A stretch of 50,118 nt of DNA from Pseudomonas sp. H3(2019) (GCF_007713465.1 NZ_VMSG01000036.1:1-50118); one strand, 5' to 3'. Positions 7,995 to 16,812 are shown, counted from the first letter of the stretch. Notes: generated by a model not told the origin, from the sequence alone. A program made the numbers and translations.

Positions 7995-10319
7995 TTAATT
8001 CATCCAGCCCTTGACCCAATCCATCACCGATTCGCCTGACGCAGGGCCTGAACCACCGCACGCAGCGCCAGGAGGCGGTTCGCTGCCGCGAATATACGGC
8101 ATCTGCACCGCGCCTGGGCAGTTGGCTTCAGAACCCTGCCCGGTGCGCGAATCGACCCAGGCCTGAACGATATTATCCGGCTGCGGCATATCCAGCGGCA
8201 ACGGGTCGGCCTTGCGCATGAAACTGGTCCAGACTTGCAGTGCGCCCGTGGCACCGGTGAACGGCGTCTTGCCGTTGTCATCGCGACCCAGCCAGACCAC
8301 TGCCAGCAGATCCTGGCTGAAACCGGCGAACCAGCTGTCTCGCGAGTCGTTACTGGTACCGGTTTTACCCGCCAGCGTCAGCGTCTTGGGCAGCACGTTG
8401 TAAACCGAGCTGCCGGTACCTTCACGCATCACGCGCTGCATGGCGCTCTGGATCAGGTAGATGGAGGCCGGATCGAAACGCTGCTGAATCTGGAACGGAT
8501 AACGCTTGAGCGGCTGACCTTCGGCGGTCAGTACGCTACGAATCCCGCGCATCGGCGTGTTGAAACCGCCGTTGGCCAGCGTCTGGTACATGGTTGCCAC
8601 TTCAATCGGCGTCATGCCACCCGCCCCCAGCAACATCGACGGGAAGGCCGGAAACTCGCGCGTGATGCCCAGACGCCCAAGGGTTTTCAGGACGTTCGGT
8701 ACACCGACTTCCAGCCCCAGACGTGCAGTCGACAGGTTGTAGGAATGCGCCAGCCCCTGGTACAGGAAAACCGTACCGTGGGAACGACGATCATAGTTCT
8801 GCGGTTTCCAGATCTGACCATCTGCGCCTTTGACCGAGAAGGACTCATCGGACAGCCAACTGGTCAAGGTGTACTGGCTCGGCTTTTCAAGCGCGGTCAG
8901 GTACACCGCCGGCTTGATCAGGGAACCGATTGGCCGCACGGCATCCAGCGCGCGGTTGAAGCCGGCAAAGCTGGCCTGACGACTACCGATCATCGCCTGG
9001 ACTTCACCGGTTTCAGGGTTGGTCACGACCATCGCCGCTTCAACATCTTCCGAACCTTTGCGACCGGCAAGGCGCTTGAAGGTATCGTTGACCGAGGCTT
9101 CGGCCTTCATCTGCAGGATCGGATCGAAACTGGTGAAGATCCGCAGACCTTCTTCGGTCAAGTCTTCGTCGCGGTAGTCTTCGCGCAGCTGGCGCTTGAC
9201 CAGATCGAGGAAGCCCGGGAACGAACTGTCGGCCAGGCTGCCGCGTGTGGTCACGCCTAGCGGCATTTTCTTCGCCGCAGCGACTTGCTCCGCGGTGGCG
9301 ACACCTTGCTGCTCCAGCAGATCGAGCACCAGATTGCGTCGTTCAAGCGCGCGCTCCGGGTAGCGACGCGGGTTGTAGTAGGACGGCCCCTTGACCATGC
9401 CCACCAACAACGCGACTTGGTGCAACTTGAGTTCGGACAGCGGCTGACTGAAGAAGAACTGACTGGCCAGGCCAAAACCGTGCACGGCACGCTGACCGTC
9501 CTGACCGATGAACACTTCATTGAGGTAAGCCTCAAGAATGTCCGGCTTGCTGTAGTGCAACTCAAGCAGCATCGCCATCATCGCTTCGGTCAGCTTGCGG
9601 CTCAGGCTGCGCTCGTTGGTCAGGTAGAAGTTCTTGACCAGTTGCTGCGTCAACGTACTACCGCCCTGACGCATTTGCCCGGCCGACGTGTTGACCCAAA
9701 CGGCTCGCACGATCGACTTCGGCGACACGCCGAAGTGGTGATAGAAGTCGCGGTCTTCCACCGCCACCAGCGTATCGAGCAGATACGGCGGCACCTGATC
9801 GATCTTGATCAGGATGCGGTCTTCAAGGTTTTTCGGGTAAAGGCCACCGATCAACAGCGGCTCGAGGCGCACCACCGACAGTTTTGAACCGTTGGTCGAC
9901 GACAGCTCGGCGACGTAATCGCCCGAGAAACGCACGCGCACCGGCTGAGCCTGCTCCAGGCCCTCATAGAACTGGAACCCACGGGTGTTCAAGTCGACCG
10001 TATTGCCATTGACCGATGCCGCGCCAGGTCCATTGGCCACACTTTCGCGGCGATAACCCAAGGCATCGAGCTCGGTAAGAAAGTCATCCTTGCTCAGCTT
10101 CTGTCCGACGAACAGCTCGAGCGGACGCGCATAAACCTTGGCCGGAATGGTCCAGCGCTTGCCGGAGAACTTCTCCTGGACCACGGCATCAAGGTAAACC
10201 GCGAAGCCTGCCAGCACTACGAGGCCGACCAGACTGAGCTTGAGCGCCCAGCCTAACCAGGGGCGCAGGCCGCTAGAAGGAGGTTTTTTAGGGGAACGAG
10301 GGGATCGGGTACGAGTCAT
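7995..10319 (-). CDS. mrcB: Penicillin-binding protein 1B, bifunctional peptidoglycan glycosyltransferase/transpeptidase
   Basis: Class A PBP of 774 residues that polymerises and cross-links peptidoglycan at the inner membrane. A basic cytoplasmic tail is followed by one membrane helix (about residues 25-45) and a UB2H-like domain (about 65-155). The GT51 domain contains EDRDFYHHFG, GGSTLTQQLVKNFY and RKLTEAMMAMLLE. The transpeptidase domain has SLIK (active-site Ser), SYN and KTGTS. The C-terminal tail is Gly/Pro/Cys-containing. The activator gene lpoP follows directly. Confidence 0.97.
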   Translation of the reverse strand: MTRTRSPRSPKKPPSSGLRPWLGWALKLSLVGLVVLAGFAVYLDAVVQEKFSGKRWTIPAKVYARPLELFVGQKLSKDDFLTELDALGYRRESVANGPGAASVNGNTVDLNTRGFQFYEGLEQAQPVRVRFSGDYVAELSSTNGSKLSVVRLEPLLIGGLYPKNLEDRILIKIDQVPPYLLDTLVAVEDRDFYHHFGVSPKSIVRAVWVNTSAGQMRQGGSTLTQQLVKNFYLTNERSLSRKLTEAMMAMLLELHYSKPDILEAYLNEVFIGQDGQRAVHGFGLASQFFFSQPLSELKLHQVALLVGMVKGPSYYNPRRYPERALERRNLVLDLLEQQGVATAEQVAAAKKMPLGVTTRGSLADSSFPGFLDLVKRQLREDYRDEDLTEEGLRIFTSFDPILQMKAEASVNDTFKRLAGRKGSEDVEAAMVVTNPETGEVQAMIGSRQASFAGFNRALDAVRPIGSLIKPAVYLTALEKPSQYTLTSWLSDESFSVKGADGQIWKPQNYDRRSHGTVFLYQGLAHSYNLSTARLGLEVGVPNVLKTLGRLGITREFPAFPSMLLGAGGMTPIEVATMYQTLANGGFNTPMRGIRSVLTAEGQPLKRYPFQIQQRFDPASIYLIQSAMQRVMREGTGSSVYNVLPKTLTLAGKTGTSNDSRDSWFAGFSQDLLAVVWLGRDDNGKTPFTGATGALQVWTSFMRKADPLPLDMPQPDNIVQAWVDSRTGQGSEANCPGAVQMPYIRGSEPPPGAACGGSGPASGESVMDWVKGWMN

Positions 10320-10436
10320 GGCGGCGGATTATACGCACTTTATTCCCGATCAACATGAGCCCGGCGAGGTTTGCGTTAACCCGACTAGCCGCCATAATGT
10401 TGCCCTTGAATTTTCCCAGACTCTGAAGGATCACCT

Positions 10437-11993
10437 GTGAGCCAGTCCCTGATCGCTGCCCTGCAAAACCCGGCCCTCTACCCGCATCCTGTAGAGGGAT
10501 TCCAGGTCATCGAGACGCACATCTCCTGGGTGCTGCTCACTGGCCCCTATGCTTATAAAGTGAAGAAACCGGTCAATTTCGGCTTCCTCGACTTCACCAG
10601 CCTCGAGTCGCGCGAACATTTCTGCGGCGAAGAGCTGCGCCTGAACCAGCGCCTGACCAACGATTTGTACCTTGAAGTGTTGCCGATCACCGGCAGCATT
10701 GAGGCGCCGCAATTCGGTGGCACCGGCCCGGTGCTCGATTACGCGCTGAAAATGCGCCAGTTCCCGCAAAGCCAGTTGCTCAGCACCCTGCAAGCCAATG
10801 GCGAGCTGACGACTGCGCACATCGACGAAATAGCCAAGCAGATCGCCCGGTTCCACCTCAGCGCCCCGAAGGTTCCGGCAACTCATGAAGCCGGCACCCC
10901 TGAAGGCGTCATGGCACCGGTGCGGCAGAACTTCGAACAAATCCGCCCGTTTCTCAGCGATAAAGCCGACCTGCTGCAACTTGACGCCCTGCAAGCCTGG
11001 GCCGAAAGCAGTTTCGAACGCTTGAAACCACTGCTGGCACAACGTAAGGCCGAAGGCTTCATCCGCGAATGCCACGGCGATATCCATTTGGGTAACGCCA
11101 CCGTGATCGACGGCAACGTGGTGATTTTCGACTGCATCGAATTCAACGAGCCGTTCCGCTTCACCGACGTCTATGCCGACACCGGCTTTCTGGCGATGGA
11201 CCTTGAAGACCGCGGCCTGAAAAGCCTGGCTCGGCGCTTCATGAGCCAATACCTGGAGCTGACCGGCGACTATCAGGGCCTTGAGCTGCTGAACTTCTAT
11301 AAAGCCTACCGCGCACTGGTTCGCGCCAAGGTCAGCCTGTTCAGCATGCCCGCCGAGGCCGATCCGGTACAACGCGCCACGACCCTGCGCCAATACCGCA
11401 ACTACGCCAACCTGGCGGAAAGCTACAGCACCATTCCATCGCGCTTCATGGCGATCACCCACGGTGTTTCCGCCGTCGGCAAAAGCCACGTCGCCATGCG
11501 CCTGGTAGAAGCACTGGGCGCGATTCGCCTGCGTTCCGATGTCGAGCGTAAGCGTCTGTTCGGCGAGCAGCATGTACCGAATGATCCGCAAGCCGGTATC
11601 TACAGCGCCGACGCCAGTGCCGCTACCTATACCCGCCTGCATGAAATCGCTGGCGTGATTCTGCGCGCCGGCTTCCCGGTGGTCATCGACGCGACTTACC
11701 TCAAGCGTGAACAACGCGACAGTGCGGCAAAAATCGCCGAAGCAACCGGTGCGCCGTTCCTGATCCTCGATTGCAATGCGCCACAAGCCGTGATCGAGAG
11801 CTGGCTGGCACAGCGTCAGGCAGACAAAAACGATCCATCTGACGCCAATCTGGCTGTTATCGCAGCTCAACAAGCCAGCCGCGAGCCGCTGACTCCGGCA
11901 GAGATTCTCTGCAGCAAACGCGTTCAGACCAATGAAAGCGGGACCCTGGATACCGTGGTCGCGCAGATTCGTCAGCGTCTGCCGGGGCTGTAA
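10437..11993 (+). CDS. Two-domain APH-like / AAA (P-loop) kinase family protein
   Basis: Protein of 518 residues with a GTG start behind GAAGGA. The N-terminal part (about 1-330) is aminoglycoside-phosphotransferase-like, with CHGDIHLGN (His213 region) and VVIFDCIEFNE supplying the catalytic and metal-binding acidic residues of the APH fold. The C-terminal part (about 335-518) is a zeta-toxin/gluconate-kinase-like AAA_33 domain with Walker A GVSAVGKS near residue 343 and VVIDATYLKREQR as the second motif. Conserved proteins of this architecture exist in pseudomonads, but the substrate is unknown. It is divergent from mrcB. Confidence 0.85.
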   Translation: MSQSLIAALQNPALYPHPVEGFQVIETHISWVLLTGPYAYKVKKPVNFGFLDFTSLESREHFCGEELRLNQRLTNDLYLEVLPITGSIEAPQFGGTGPVLDYALKMRQFPQSQLLSTLQANGELTTAHIDEIAKQIARFHLSAPKVPATHEAGTPEGVMAPVRQNFEQIRPFLSDKADLLQLDALQAWAESSFERLKPLLAQRKAEGFIRECHGDIHLGNATVIDGNVVIFDCIEFNEPFRFTDVYADTGFLAMDLEDRGLKSLARRFMSQYLELTGDYQGLELLNFYKAYRALVRAKVSLFSMPAEADPVQRATTLRQYRNYANLAESYSTIPSRFMAITHGVSAVGKSHVAMRLVEALGAIRLRSDVERKRLFGEQHVPNDPQAGIYSADASAATYTRLHEIAGVILRAGFPVVIDATYLKREQRDSAAKIAEATGAPFLILDCNAPQAVIESWLAQRQADKNDPSDANLAVIAAQQASREPLTPAEILCSKRVQTNESGTLDTVVAQIRQRLPGL

Positions 11994-11997
11994 AAAA

Positions 11998-12043
11998 CTA
12001 TTTCAGGCGTGAAGCCCTAACCGGCTTCACGCCTGCGAAATAG
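11998..12043 (+). terminator. Strong hairpin after the APH-AAA gene
   Basis: CTATTTC and AGGCGTGAAGCC pair with GGCTTCACGCCT and GAAATAG across a 6-base loop. It begins 4 bases after the stop. There is no T tract on the plus strand, but an A run precedes it, so it would read better as a terminator on the minus strand. It may stabilise the 3' end. Confidence 0.55.
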
Positions 12044-12084
12044 TGGCACTATACTGGCGTCATAAAACCAACAGGTGACACCTT

Positions 12085-12429
12085 ATGAGCCAGCCGAAAC
12101 TTCTCGACACCCCGCTGTATGCCCTGCTGCACAAAGACGACATCGAAGGCTTCAATCGCGAAAGGCCCAAGTCCGGACCTATCGATATGGTGGGCGGCGA
12201 CTTTCGTGGCCTCGACCTACGCGAGCTGAACGCCGAAGGTATTGATTTCAGCGATGCCTATTTCCGCTCTGCCGACCTGCGCGGCATTGATTTTCGTGAT
12301 GCTTCCCTCGAAGGCGCGAGCTTGGCCCACGCACAAATCTCCGGTGCTTACTTCCCCTCCGAACTGAGTGCTGACGAAATTCTCATGTCGATGAATTTCG
12401 GCACTCGCCTGCGCTACCGCACCCGCTAA
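12085..12429 (+). CDS. Pentapeptide repeat protein
   Basis: 114 residues. The central part (about 45-90) shows consecutive pentapeptide-type units such as DFRGL, DLREL, DFSDA, DLRGI, DFRDA and SLEGA, which fold as a right-handed quadrilateral beta helix. N- and C-terminal tails of about 40 and 20 residues flank it. No signal peptide. Only about 7-9 units are present, fewer than in gyrase-protecting Qnr/MfpA proteins, so that function is not claimed. ATG 12085 follows AGGTGA at suitable spacing. Confidence 0.8.
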   Translation: MSQPKLLDTPLYALLHKDDIEGFNRERPKSGPIDMVGGDFRGLDLRELNAEGIDFSDAYFRSADLRGIDFRDASLEGASLAHAQISGAYFPSELSADEILMSMNFGTRLRYRTR

Positions 12430-12446
12430 CACCTGCCGTCACCTGA

Positions 12447-12475
12447 AGTCCGGCGCCCCCGCTACGCGCCGGACT
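12447..12475 (+). terminator. GC-rich hairpin downstream of the pentapeptide gene
   Basis: AGTCCGGCGC and GCGCCGGACT form a perfect 10-bp stem with a 9-base loop, 18 bases after the stop codon. No T tract follows, so it may be a weak terminator or an mRNA-stabilising structure. Confidence 0.4.
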
Positions 12476-12653
12476 GCATGCCTGATCTCCCAAGTCCTTT
12501 CCTGCCGCCGCTACCGCCCTTTCCAGAGCTATCTGTTAGAACGCCTTAGAAGCTTTTGCGTTCAAACTGACCAAACAACCACGCTTTTCCTACTGACCGC
12601 TACACTCCTGTGAGGCTTGCCCACGCACTCTTCGGCTGTCGCAAGGAGGCTTG

Positions 12654-12926
12654 ATGAATGATGAACTGCAACACCTGAAAAACCTTGGCAAGACATCGGC
12701 GCAATGGCTGCATGCCGTGGGCATCCACAGCGCCTCGGACTTGCGTCGCCTGGGCGCGGTAGATGCTTATCGGGCGGTACGCACTCGCGGGTTTCGCGCC
12801 TCGAAGGTGTTGTTGTATGCAATTGAGGGGGCGCTGATGGACGTGCACTGGAACGATATCCCCGCTGATCGCAAGGAAGCACTCAATAAACAGCTTGAAG
12901 CCATTTCGTCACGCCACAAGGTCTAA
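12654..12926 (+). CDS. TfoX C-terminal domain-like protein
   Basis: 90-residue cytosolic protein starting at ATG 12654 with AAGGAGG at ideal distance. Motifs LKNLGKTSAQWLHAVGI and SDLRRLGAVDAYRAV match the TfoX/Sxy C-terminal helix-hairpin-helix-like domain; the N-terminal TfoX domain is absent. Such stand-alone domains are common and functionally undefined. Helix-hairpin-helix character suggests nucleic-acid or protein binding, which is inference. It lies just upstream of the Fur-controlled prrF RNA. Confidence 0.8.
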   Translation: MNDELQHLKNLGKTSAQWLHAVGIHSASDLRRLGAVDAYRAVRTRGFRASKVLLYAIEGALMDVHWNDIPADRKEALNKQLEAISSRHKV

Positions 12927-12993
12927 AGTCCAGCATTTACAGGCAATCCAAACAAGTGTTTGGCAAAAGAGCAAAGAACTCGGAAAACAGCGA

Positions 12994-13021
12994 TTGACTT
13001 AGAAATGAGAATCGTTATGAT
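12994..13021 (+). promoter_or_regulatory. Sigma70-type promoter of prrF
   Basis: -35 TTGACT (12994-12999) and -10 TATGAT (13016-13021) with 16-base spacing; the predicted start is near 13028, which matches the conserved 5' end of PrrF. The Fur box overlaps the -10 region. Confidence 0.8.
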
Positions 13022-13025
13022 TATC
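13007..13025 (+). promoter_or_regulatory. Fur box controlling prrF
   Basis: GAGAATCGTTATGATTATC matches the 19-bp Fur consensus (GATAATGATAATCATTATC) at 14 of 19 positions by eye and overlaps the prrF -10 element, the expected arrangement for iron repression. Confidence 0.85.
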
Positions 13026-13027
13026 GC

Positions 13028-13141
13028 AACTGATCGCGAGATCAGCTGATCTTCTGAAAGACCATTGGTTCGGACTCTCAGATTATCTCCTCATCAGGCT
13101 AATCACGGTTATTTGACCCGGCTTTTGCCGGGTCTTTTTTT
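13028..13141 (+). ncRNA. prrF: PrrF iron-responsive small RNA
   Basis: About 110-nt Fur-repressed RNA that, in Pseudomonas, pairs with mRNAs of iron-containing proteins to spare iron when iron is scarce. The sequence contains the 5' hairpin around GATCGCGAGATC, the highly conserved core with CTCAGATTATCTCCTCATC and AATCACGG, and a terminator. A promoter and Fur box sit immediately upstream. It is followed by phuW on the opposite strand, as in P. aeruginosa, but only one copy is present instead of a prrF1-prrF2 tandem. Confidence 0.95.
13115..13141 (+). terminator. PrrF intrinsic terminator
   Basis: GACCCGGC, loop TTTT, GCCGGGTC followed by a run of seven Ts. This is the Hfq-binding 3' end expected for PrrF. 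Confidence 0.95.
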
Positions 13142-13181
13142 GCCTGTCGAAAAGTACCTCGCGAGATACGCCGACTGCTTG

Positions 13182-14033
13182 TTACTGACGCATTTGCGCG
13201 CAATAGTCCTGCACGGGGCGGGCGGCCGTGTACCAGACGTAATCAGCCGATGCCGACGAGACCACAGTCCCCTTCTCTGCCAGCATCACCACCACCGGCG
13301 CCGAATGCTCACCCAGATCCTGCACATGTAGCGGTACGCCTATGTCCAGCCGTGCGTGATAAGCGCCGGCAAACAACAATGCCGGCGCGGGGGCTGCCAG
13401 CAATCGCTCAGCCATTTGCCGATCACGTTGTTGCTGAACCGCCAGCATGGCCGGCATCCGGCTTTCGGGTAACAACCCGCAATGAGACTCGCGGATTTGC
13501 GCCAGCAGCTCATTTCTAACTGCTGGCGCATTTGACCGGGCTCCGCTCACGGCCGGCGCTTGCTTATAAATGCGCTGAATGTCAGCCGAATCCAGATTCG
13601 CCGCCAGTAACGGATAAGGCTGAGCCAGGGTATACCGCACAATTGGCCCATACAGGTTCCAGTCCCAACCCGATTGCCAGGCCAACGCCGCCGGCAAATC
13701 GGCGGGCCAGCGAGCGGAGTCCAACGCATGGATTTCATCGACACGTGGCTGCTGATCCGGCGTCAGCATTTCCAGCAGCACGCTGCCCTGAGTCCGGCGC
13801 TGGGCCAATGCCTGTAATAACCACAGTTGCGCATGATGGTGATCGGGATTGTCATGCTGCTCGCCAACAATCAGGCGTGGCGCCCCGGCCAACCGCTCGA
13901 CCAACGCTTGCGCGCTCAGACGCTGACCGCTATGCAGATCGCGAATCACCCCAGCCGGTTGATCCACGGCACTGGGTGCCATGTTTTGGCATGACACCAG
14001 TAACAACAGCGCCAGAATCAATATCCCACGCAT
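13182..14033 (-). CDS. phuW: ChaN-family (DUF399) lipoprotein, heme-uptake associated
   Basis: 283-residue lipoprotein: short signal peptide with lipobox LLVSC (Cys15), then a ChaN-like domain with GEQHDNPDHHHAQ, LLEML and a C-terminal LFAGAYHARLDIGVP motif. Campylobacter ChaN binds heme dimers at the outer membrane; here the family relationship and linkage to phuTUV suggest heme handling. It is the last gene of phuT-U-V-W, 9 bases after phuV. The gene name follows the equivalent P. aeruginosa position beside prrF. Confidence 0.82.
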   Translation of the reverse strand: MRGILILALLLLVSCQNMAPSAVDQPAGVIRDLHSGQRLSAQALVERLAGAPRLIVGEQHDNPDHHHAQLWLLQALAQRRTQGSVLLEMLTPDQQPRVDEIHALDSARWPADLPAALAWQSGWDWNLYGPIVRYTLAQPYPLLAANLDSADIQRIYKQAPAVSGARSNAPAVRNELLAQIRESHCGLLPESRMPAMLAVQQQRDRQMAERLLAAPAPALLFAGAYHARLDIGVPLHVQDLGEHSAPVVVMLAEKGTVVSSASADYVWYTAARPVQDYCAQMRQ

Positions 14034-14042
14034 GAGTTCACC

Positions 14043-14810
14043 TCAACGGGCGATGATCAGCGGATGCCCACGCTCCGGGTGCGACTGCACCAACACATCC
14101 AGCCCGAACACGGCTTTGAGCGGCTCCGGCCGCAGCACCTGCTGCGGTGTGTCCAACGCATGCGGATGGCCACTTTCGAGCAACAGAATGCGATCACAGT
14201 AACGCGCCGCCAGATTCAGGTCATGCAGAATCACCAGCACCGCCGCTCCGCGATCGGCGAACTCACGAATCGCCTGCAAGGTGGTGTGCTGATGCAGCGG
14301 ATCGAGCATCGACGTCGGCTCGTCGAGCAGCAAGGTTTGCCCGGCCTCCCCCGGCCAAAGCTGCGCCAGCACCCGCGCCAGGTGCACACGCTGGCGTTCA
14401 CCGCCGGACAGGGCGAGGTAGCTGCGGCCACTCAAATGCCCGACATCGGCAGCCTGCAAGGCAGCGGCGACAATCTCGTCATCGCGCACCCTGCCTGTTT
14501 GATGCGGTAAACGGCCCATACCGACCACTTCCTCGACGCGGAACGCAAAATCCAGGGTCGAGGTCTGCGGCAATACCGCCAGGCGTTGCGCCCGCTGTGC
14601 GCCATCCCAATGACTCAGTTCGTGCTGATCGAGCCAGACACGGCCGTGATCAGGACGCAATTCGCCACATAACGCGCCGAGCAAGGTGCTTTTGCCTGCG
14701 CCGTTGGGGCCCAGCACTCCAAGGACTTCGCCCGGCTTGAGCTCAAGATCGATATCGGCCAGGACGATTTTCTTGCCGCGGCAGATCTGCAGATTTTCCA
14801 CTCGCAGCAT
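14043..14810 (-). CDS. phuV: Heme ABC transporter ATP-binding protein
   Basis: Cytosolic ATPase (255 residues) that powers heme import across the inner membrane. Walker A GPNGAGKST near residues 35-43, signature LSGGERQR, Walker B LLLDEPTSMLD and switch histidine in VILHDL are all intact. Its start overlaps the phuU stop by one base (TGATG), typical of tight coupling with the permease. Confidence 0.93.
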   Translation of the reverse strand: MLRVENLQICRGKKIVLADIDLELKPGEVLGVLGPNGAGKSTLLGALCGELRPDHGRVWLDQHELSHWDGAQRAQRLAVLPQTSTLDFAFRVEEVVGMGRLPHQTGRVRDDEIVAAALQAADVGHLSGRSYLALSGGERQRVHLARVLAQLWPGEAGQTLLLDEPTSMLDPLHQHTTLQAIREFADRGAAVLVILHDLNLAARYCDRILLLESGHPHALDTPQQVLRPEPLKAVFGLDVLVQSHPERGHPLIIAR

Positions 14811-15847
14811 CAGGCGCGACCTCGTAACAGCAAATACAGAAAGAACGGTGCGCCGATAAACGCGGTAACGATGCCAATCGGCAATTCAGCCGGAGCCAGC
14901 GCCAAACGTGCCACCAGATCGGCAAACAGCAACAGGCTGGCGCCCGCCAGTACTGACGCCGGTAACAGCACGCGATGATCGGGCCCCGCCAATAGTCGCA
15001 CCAGATGTGGCACCACCAACCCGACAAAACCGATCATCCCCGCCGCCGCAACAGCAGCGCCGACGCCCAGCGCGGTGCAGAACACCAACTCACGCTTGAG
15101 CCCTTCGACGTTGATCCCCAAATGACTGGCCTCGGACTCACCGAGCAACAGCGCATTCAACGCCTTGGCCCGGCGCGGCAACCACAGCGCTACCGCGGCG
15201 CTCACCAACAACAATGGCCAGAGTCGCGCATAGCTGGCGCCATTCAGGCTGCCCAGGTTCCAGAAAGTCAGCGTACGCAAGGTCGCGTCGTCCGCCAGAT
15301 AGGTGAACAAACCCACCGCCGAACTGGCCAGCGCCGTCAGGGCGATGCCCGCCAGCAACATGGTTGCCACATTGGTCTGGCCGTTACGCCGACCAAGACG
15401 GTAAACCAGCGCCGTCACCCCGAGCCCGCCCAGAAACGCACACAGCGATAACAGATACGGGCCGATCGCTTCAGGCAAGCCACCAAACAGCGAGCCGCCA
15501 ACAATCGCAATCGCAGCGCCCAAGGCTGCACCACTGGAGACTCCGACCAACCCCGGATCTGCCAGTGGATTGCGGAACAACCCCTGCATTGCCACGCCAG
15601 ACAACGCCAGCACCCCGCCCACCGCCAGACCGAGCAAAGTACGCGGCAAGCGAATCTGCCCGAGGATCAGTTCGGCCTGTTCCAATCCCTCGGCAGGAAC
15701 CGGCAGACCGATCATCCGAATTGCAGCGCGCAACGTATCGAGCAGCGGCAAGCTGACCGGGCCCAGGGCCAATGACAACCAGATCGCTAACAAACACAGC
15801 AGGCTCAGCCCGATGAACAACGAACGAGGTTTGACCAGAGTACTCAT
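14810..15847 (-). CDS. phuU: Heme ABC transporter permease (FecCD family)
   Basis: 345-residue inner-membrane permease with about ten hydrophobic segments and FecCD-family motifs such as RLPRTLLGLAVGGVLALSGVAMQGLFRNPLADPGLVGVS (written here only as a landmark: RLPR...NPLADPG) and GMIGFVGLVVPH near the C-terminal part, which contacts the ATPase. It overlaps phuT by 4 bases. It works with PhuT and PhuV in heme uptake. Confidence 0.92.
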   Translation of the reverse strand: MSTLVKPRSLFIGLSLLCLLAIWLSLALGPVSLPLLDTLRAAIRMIGLPVPAEGLEQAELILGQIRLPRTLLGLAVGGVLALSGVAMQGLFRNPLADPGLVGVSSGAALGAAIAIVGGSLFGGLPEAIGPYLLSLCAFLGGLGVTALVYRLGRRNGQTNVATMLLAGIALTALASSAVGLFTYLADDATLRTLTFWNLGSLNGASYARLWPLLLVSAAVALWLPRRAKALNALLLGESEASHLGINVEGLKRELVFCTALGVGAAVAAAGMIGFVGLVVPHLVRLLAGPDHRVLLPASVLAGASLLLFADLVARLALAPAELPIGIVTAFIGAPFFLYLLLRGRA

Positions 15848-16731
15848 GGGGCGATGGTTGCCTTGGCCGATTCAGCGGGATAGAACCCGGCGGACAACTT
15901 CACCAGACTCAAAGGCAAGCGCGGTCCCAAGCCGCCAACCAACAGCGTCGGGTCCAGCTCGAACACTCGCCCGGCCTTGGCTGCCGGCGTCGAAGCGAGA
16001 ATCGGGTTTTCCTTGAACAACGCGGCACGCGCGGCGTCACCGGTCAGCGCCCGGTCGGCAAACACCAACACGTCTGGCGTCAGGCCCGCAAGGGACTCAA
16101 CGGAAAAAGGCTTGTAACCGGTATGGGTCGCCAGGTTACGCCCACCCGCCTGTTGCAACAGCCAATCGGCTGCGGTGTCCTTGCCGGCGATCAGCGGCTT
16201 GCCGCCTGCATGCCCCAGTAGCAGCAACACACCCGGCGCCTTCTGCTTGGCCTGAGCCTGGCTGACCCAGGCTTTCTGCTGTTCCAGTTGCTGTTGATAA
16301 CCCTGAAACAGCGCTGCGGCCTGCGGCTCGCTACCGAGCAATTTACCCAGGTGCTGCAAGTTGCCTTGCAGGGTTGGCAGGTCAGGTTGTGCAGAGAACA
16401 GCTCAACCTGCACCCCGGCACTGCGTATCTGTGACAACACTGGCGGAGGGCCCATTTCTTCGGTGCCAATGAGAATCTGCGGACGCAAACTCAGGATGCC
16501 CTCTGCCGACAATTGCCGCTGATAACCGATACTCGGCAAGGCCTTGAGCGATTCGGGATGCTGGCTGGTGCTGTCAACGCCGACCAGTTTCGACTCACCG
16601 CCCAACGCACTCACCCACTCCGACAGAGCCCCGCCGGCACTGACCCAGCGTTGCGGCACTTCGGTCGCTTGAGCCCCATGGTTGACCAAAAGTCCGACAC
16701 AGAGCGCAATAGCGCTGGTACTCAGGCGCAT
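15844..16731 (-). CDS. phuT: Periplasmic heme-binding protein
   Basis: 295-residue class III periplasmic binding protein. Residues 1-22 form a signal peptide ending ...HGAQA. The sequence GALSEWVSALG, then LSLRPQILIGTEEMGPP, and the C-terminal LAGLTPDVLVFADRAL region match HmuT/PhuT/FecB-like proteins; a Tyr in the SIGYQRQL region is a plausible heme ligand. First gene of phuTUVW. Unlike P. aeruginosa, no phuS gene precedes it and no phuR receptor is divergent from it within the window. Confidence 0.9.
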   Translation of the reverse strand: MRLSTSAIALCVGLLVNHGAQATEVPQRWVSAGGALSEWVSALGGESKLVGVDSTSQHPESLKALPSIGYQRQLSAEGILSLRPQILIGTEEMGPPPVLSQIRSAGVQVELFSAQPDLPTLQGNLQHLGKLLGSEPQAAALFQGYQQQLEQQKAWVSQAQAKQKAPGVLLLLGHAGGKPLIAGKDTAADWLLQQAGGRNLATHTGYKPFSVESLAGLTPDVLVFADRALTGDAARAALFKENPILASTPAAKAGRVFELDPTLLVGGLGPRLPLSLVKLSAGFYPAESAKATIAP

Positions 16732-16812
16732 AACAGGGTTTCCTTTGTGGGGTTTTCCCGCAGGATCAAGGCGTCGTCAGCTACGCAGCCACCACGGGCG
16801 AAACACCCATTT

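Noticed and set aside
10431..11873. 480-codon open frame opposite the APH-AAA gene
   Set aside because: Shadow frame; the plus-strand gene has clear motifs and start signals.
12085..12429. Pentapeptide protein considered as a Qnr-type gyrase protector
   Set aside because: Too few repeats and too short; the repeat type alone does not support that function.
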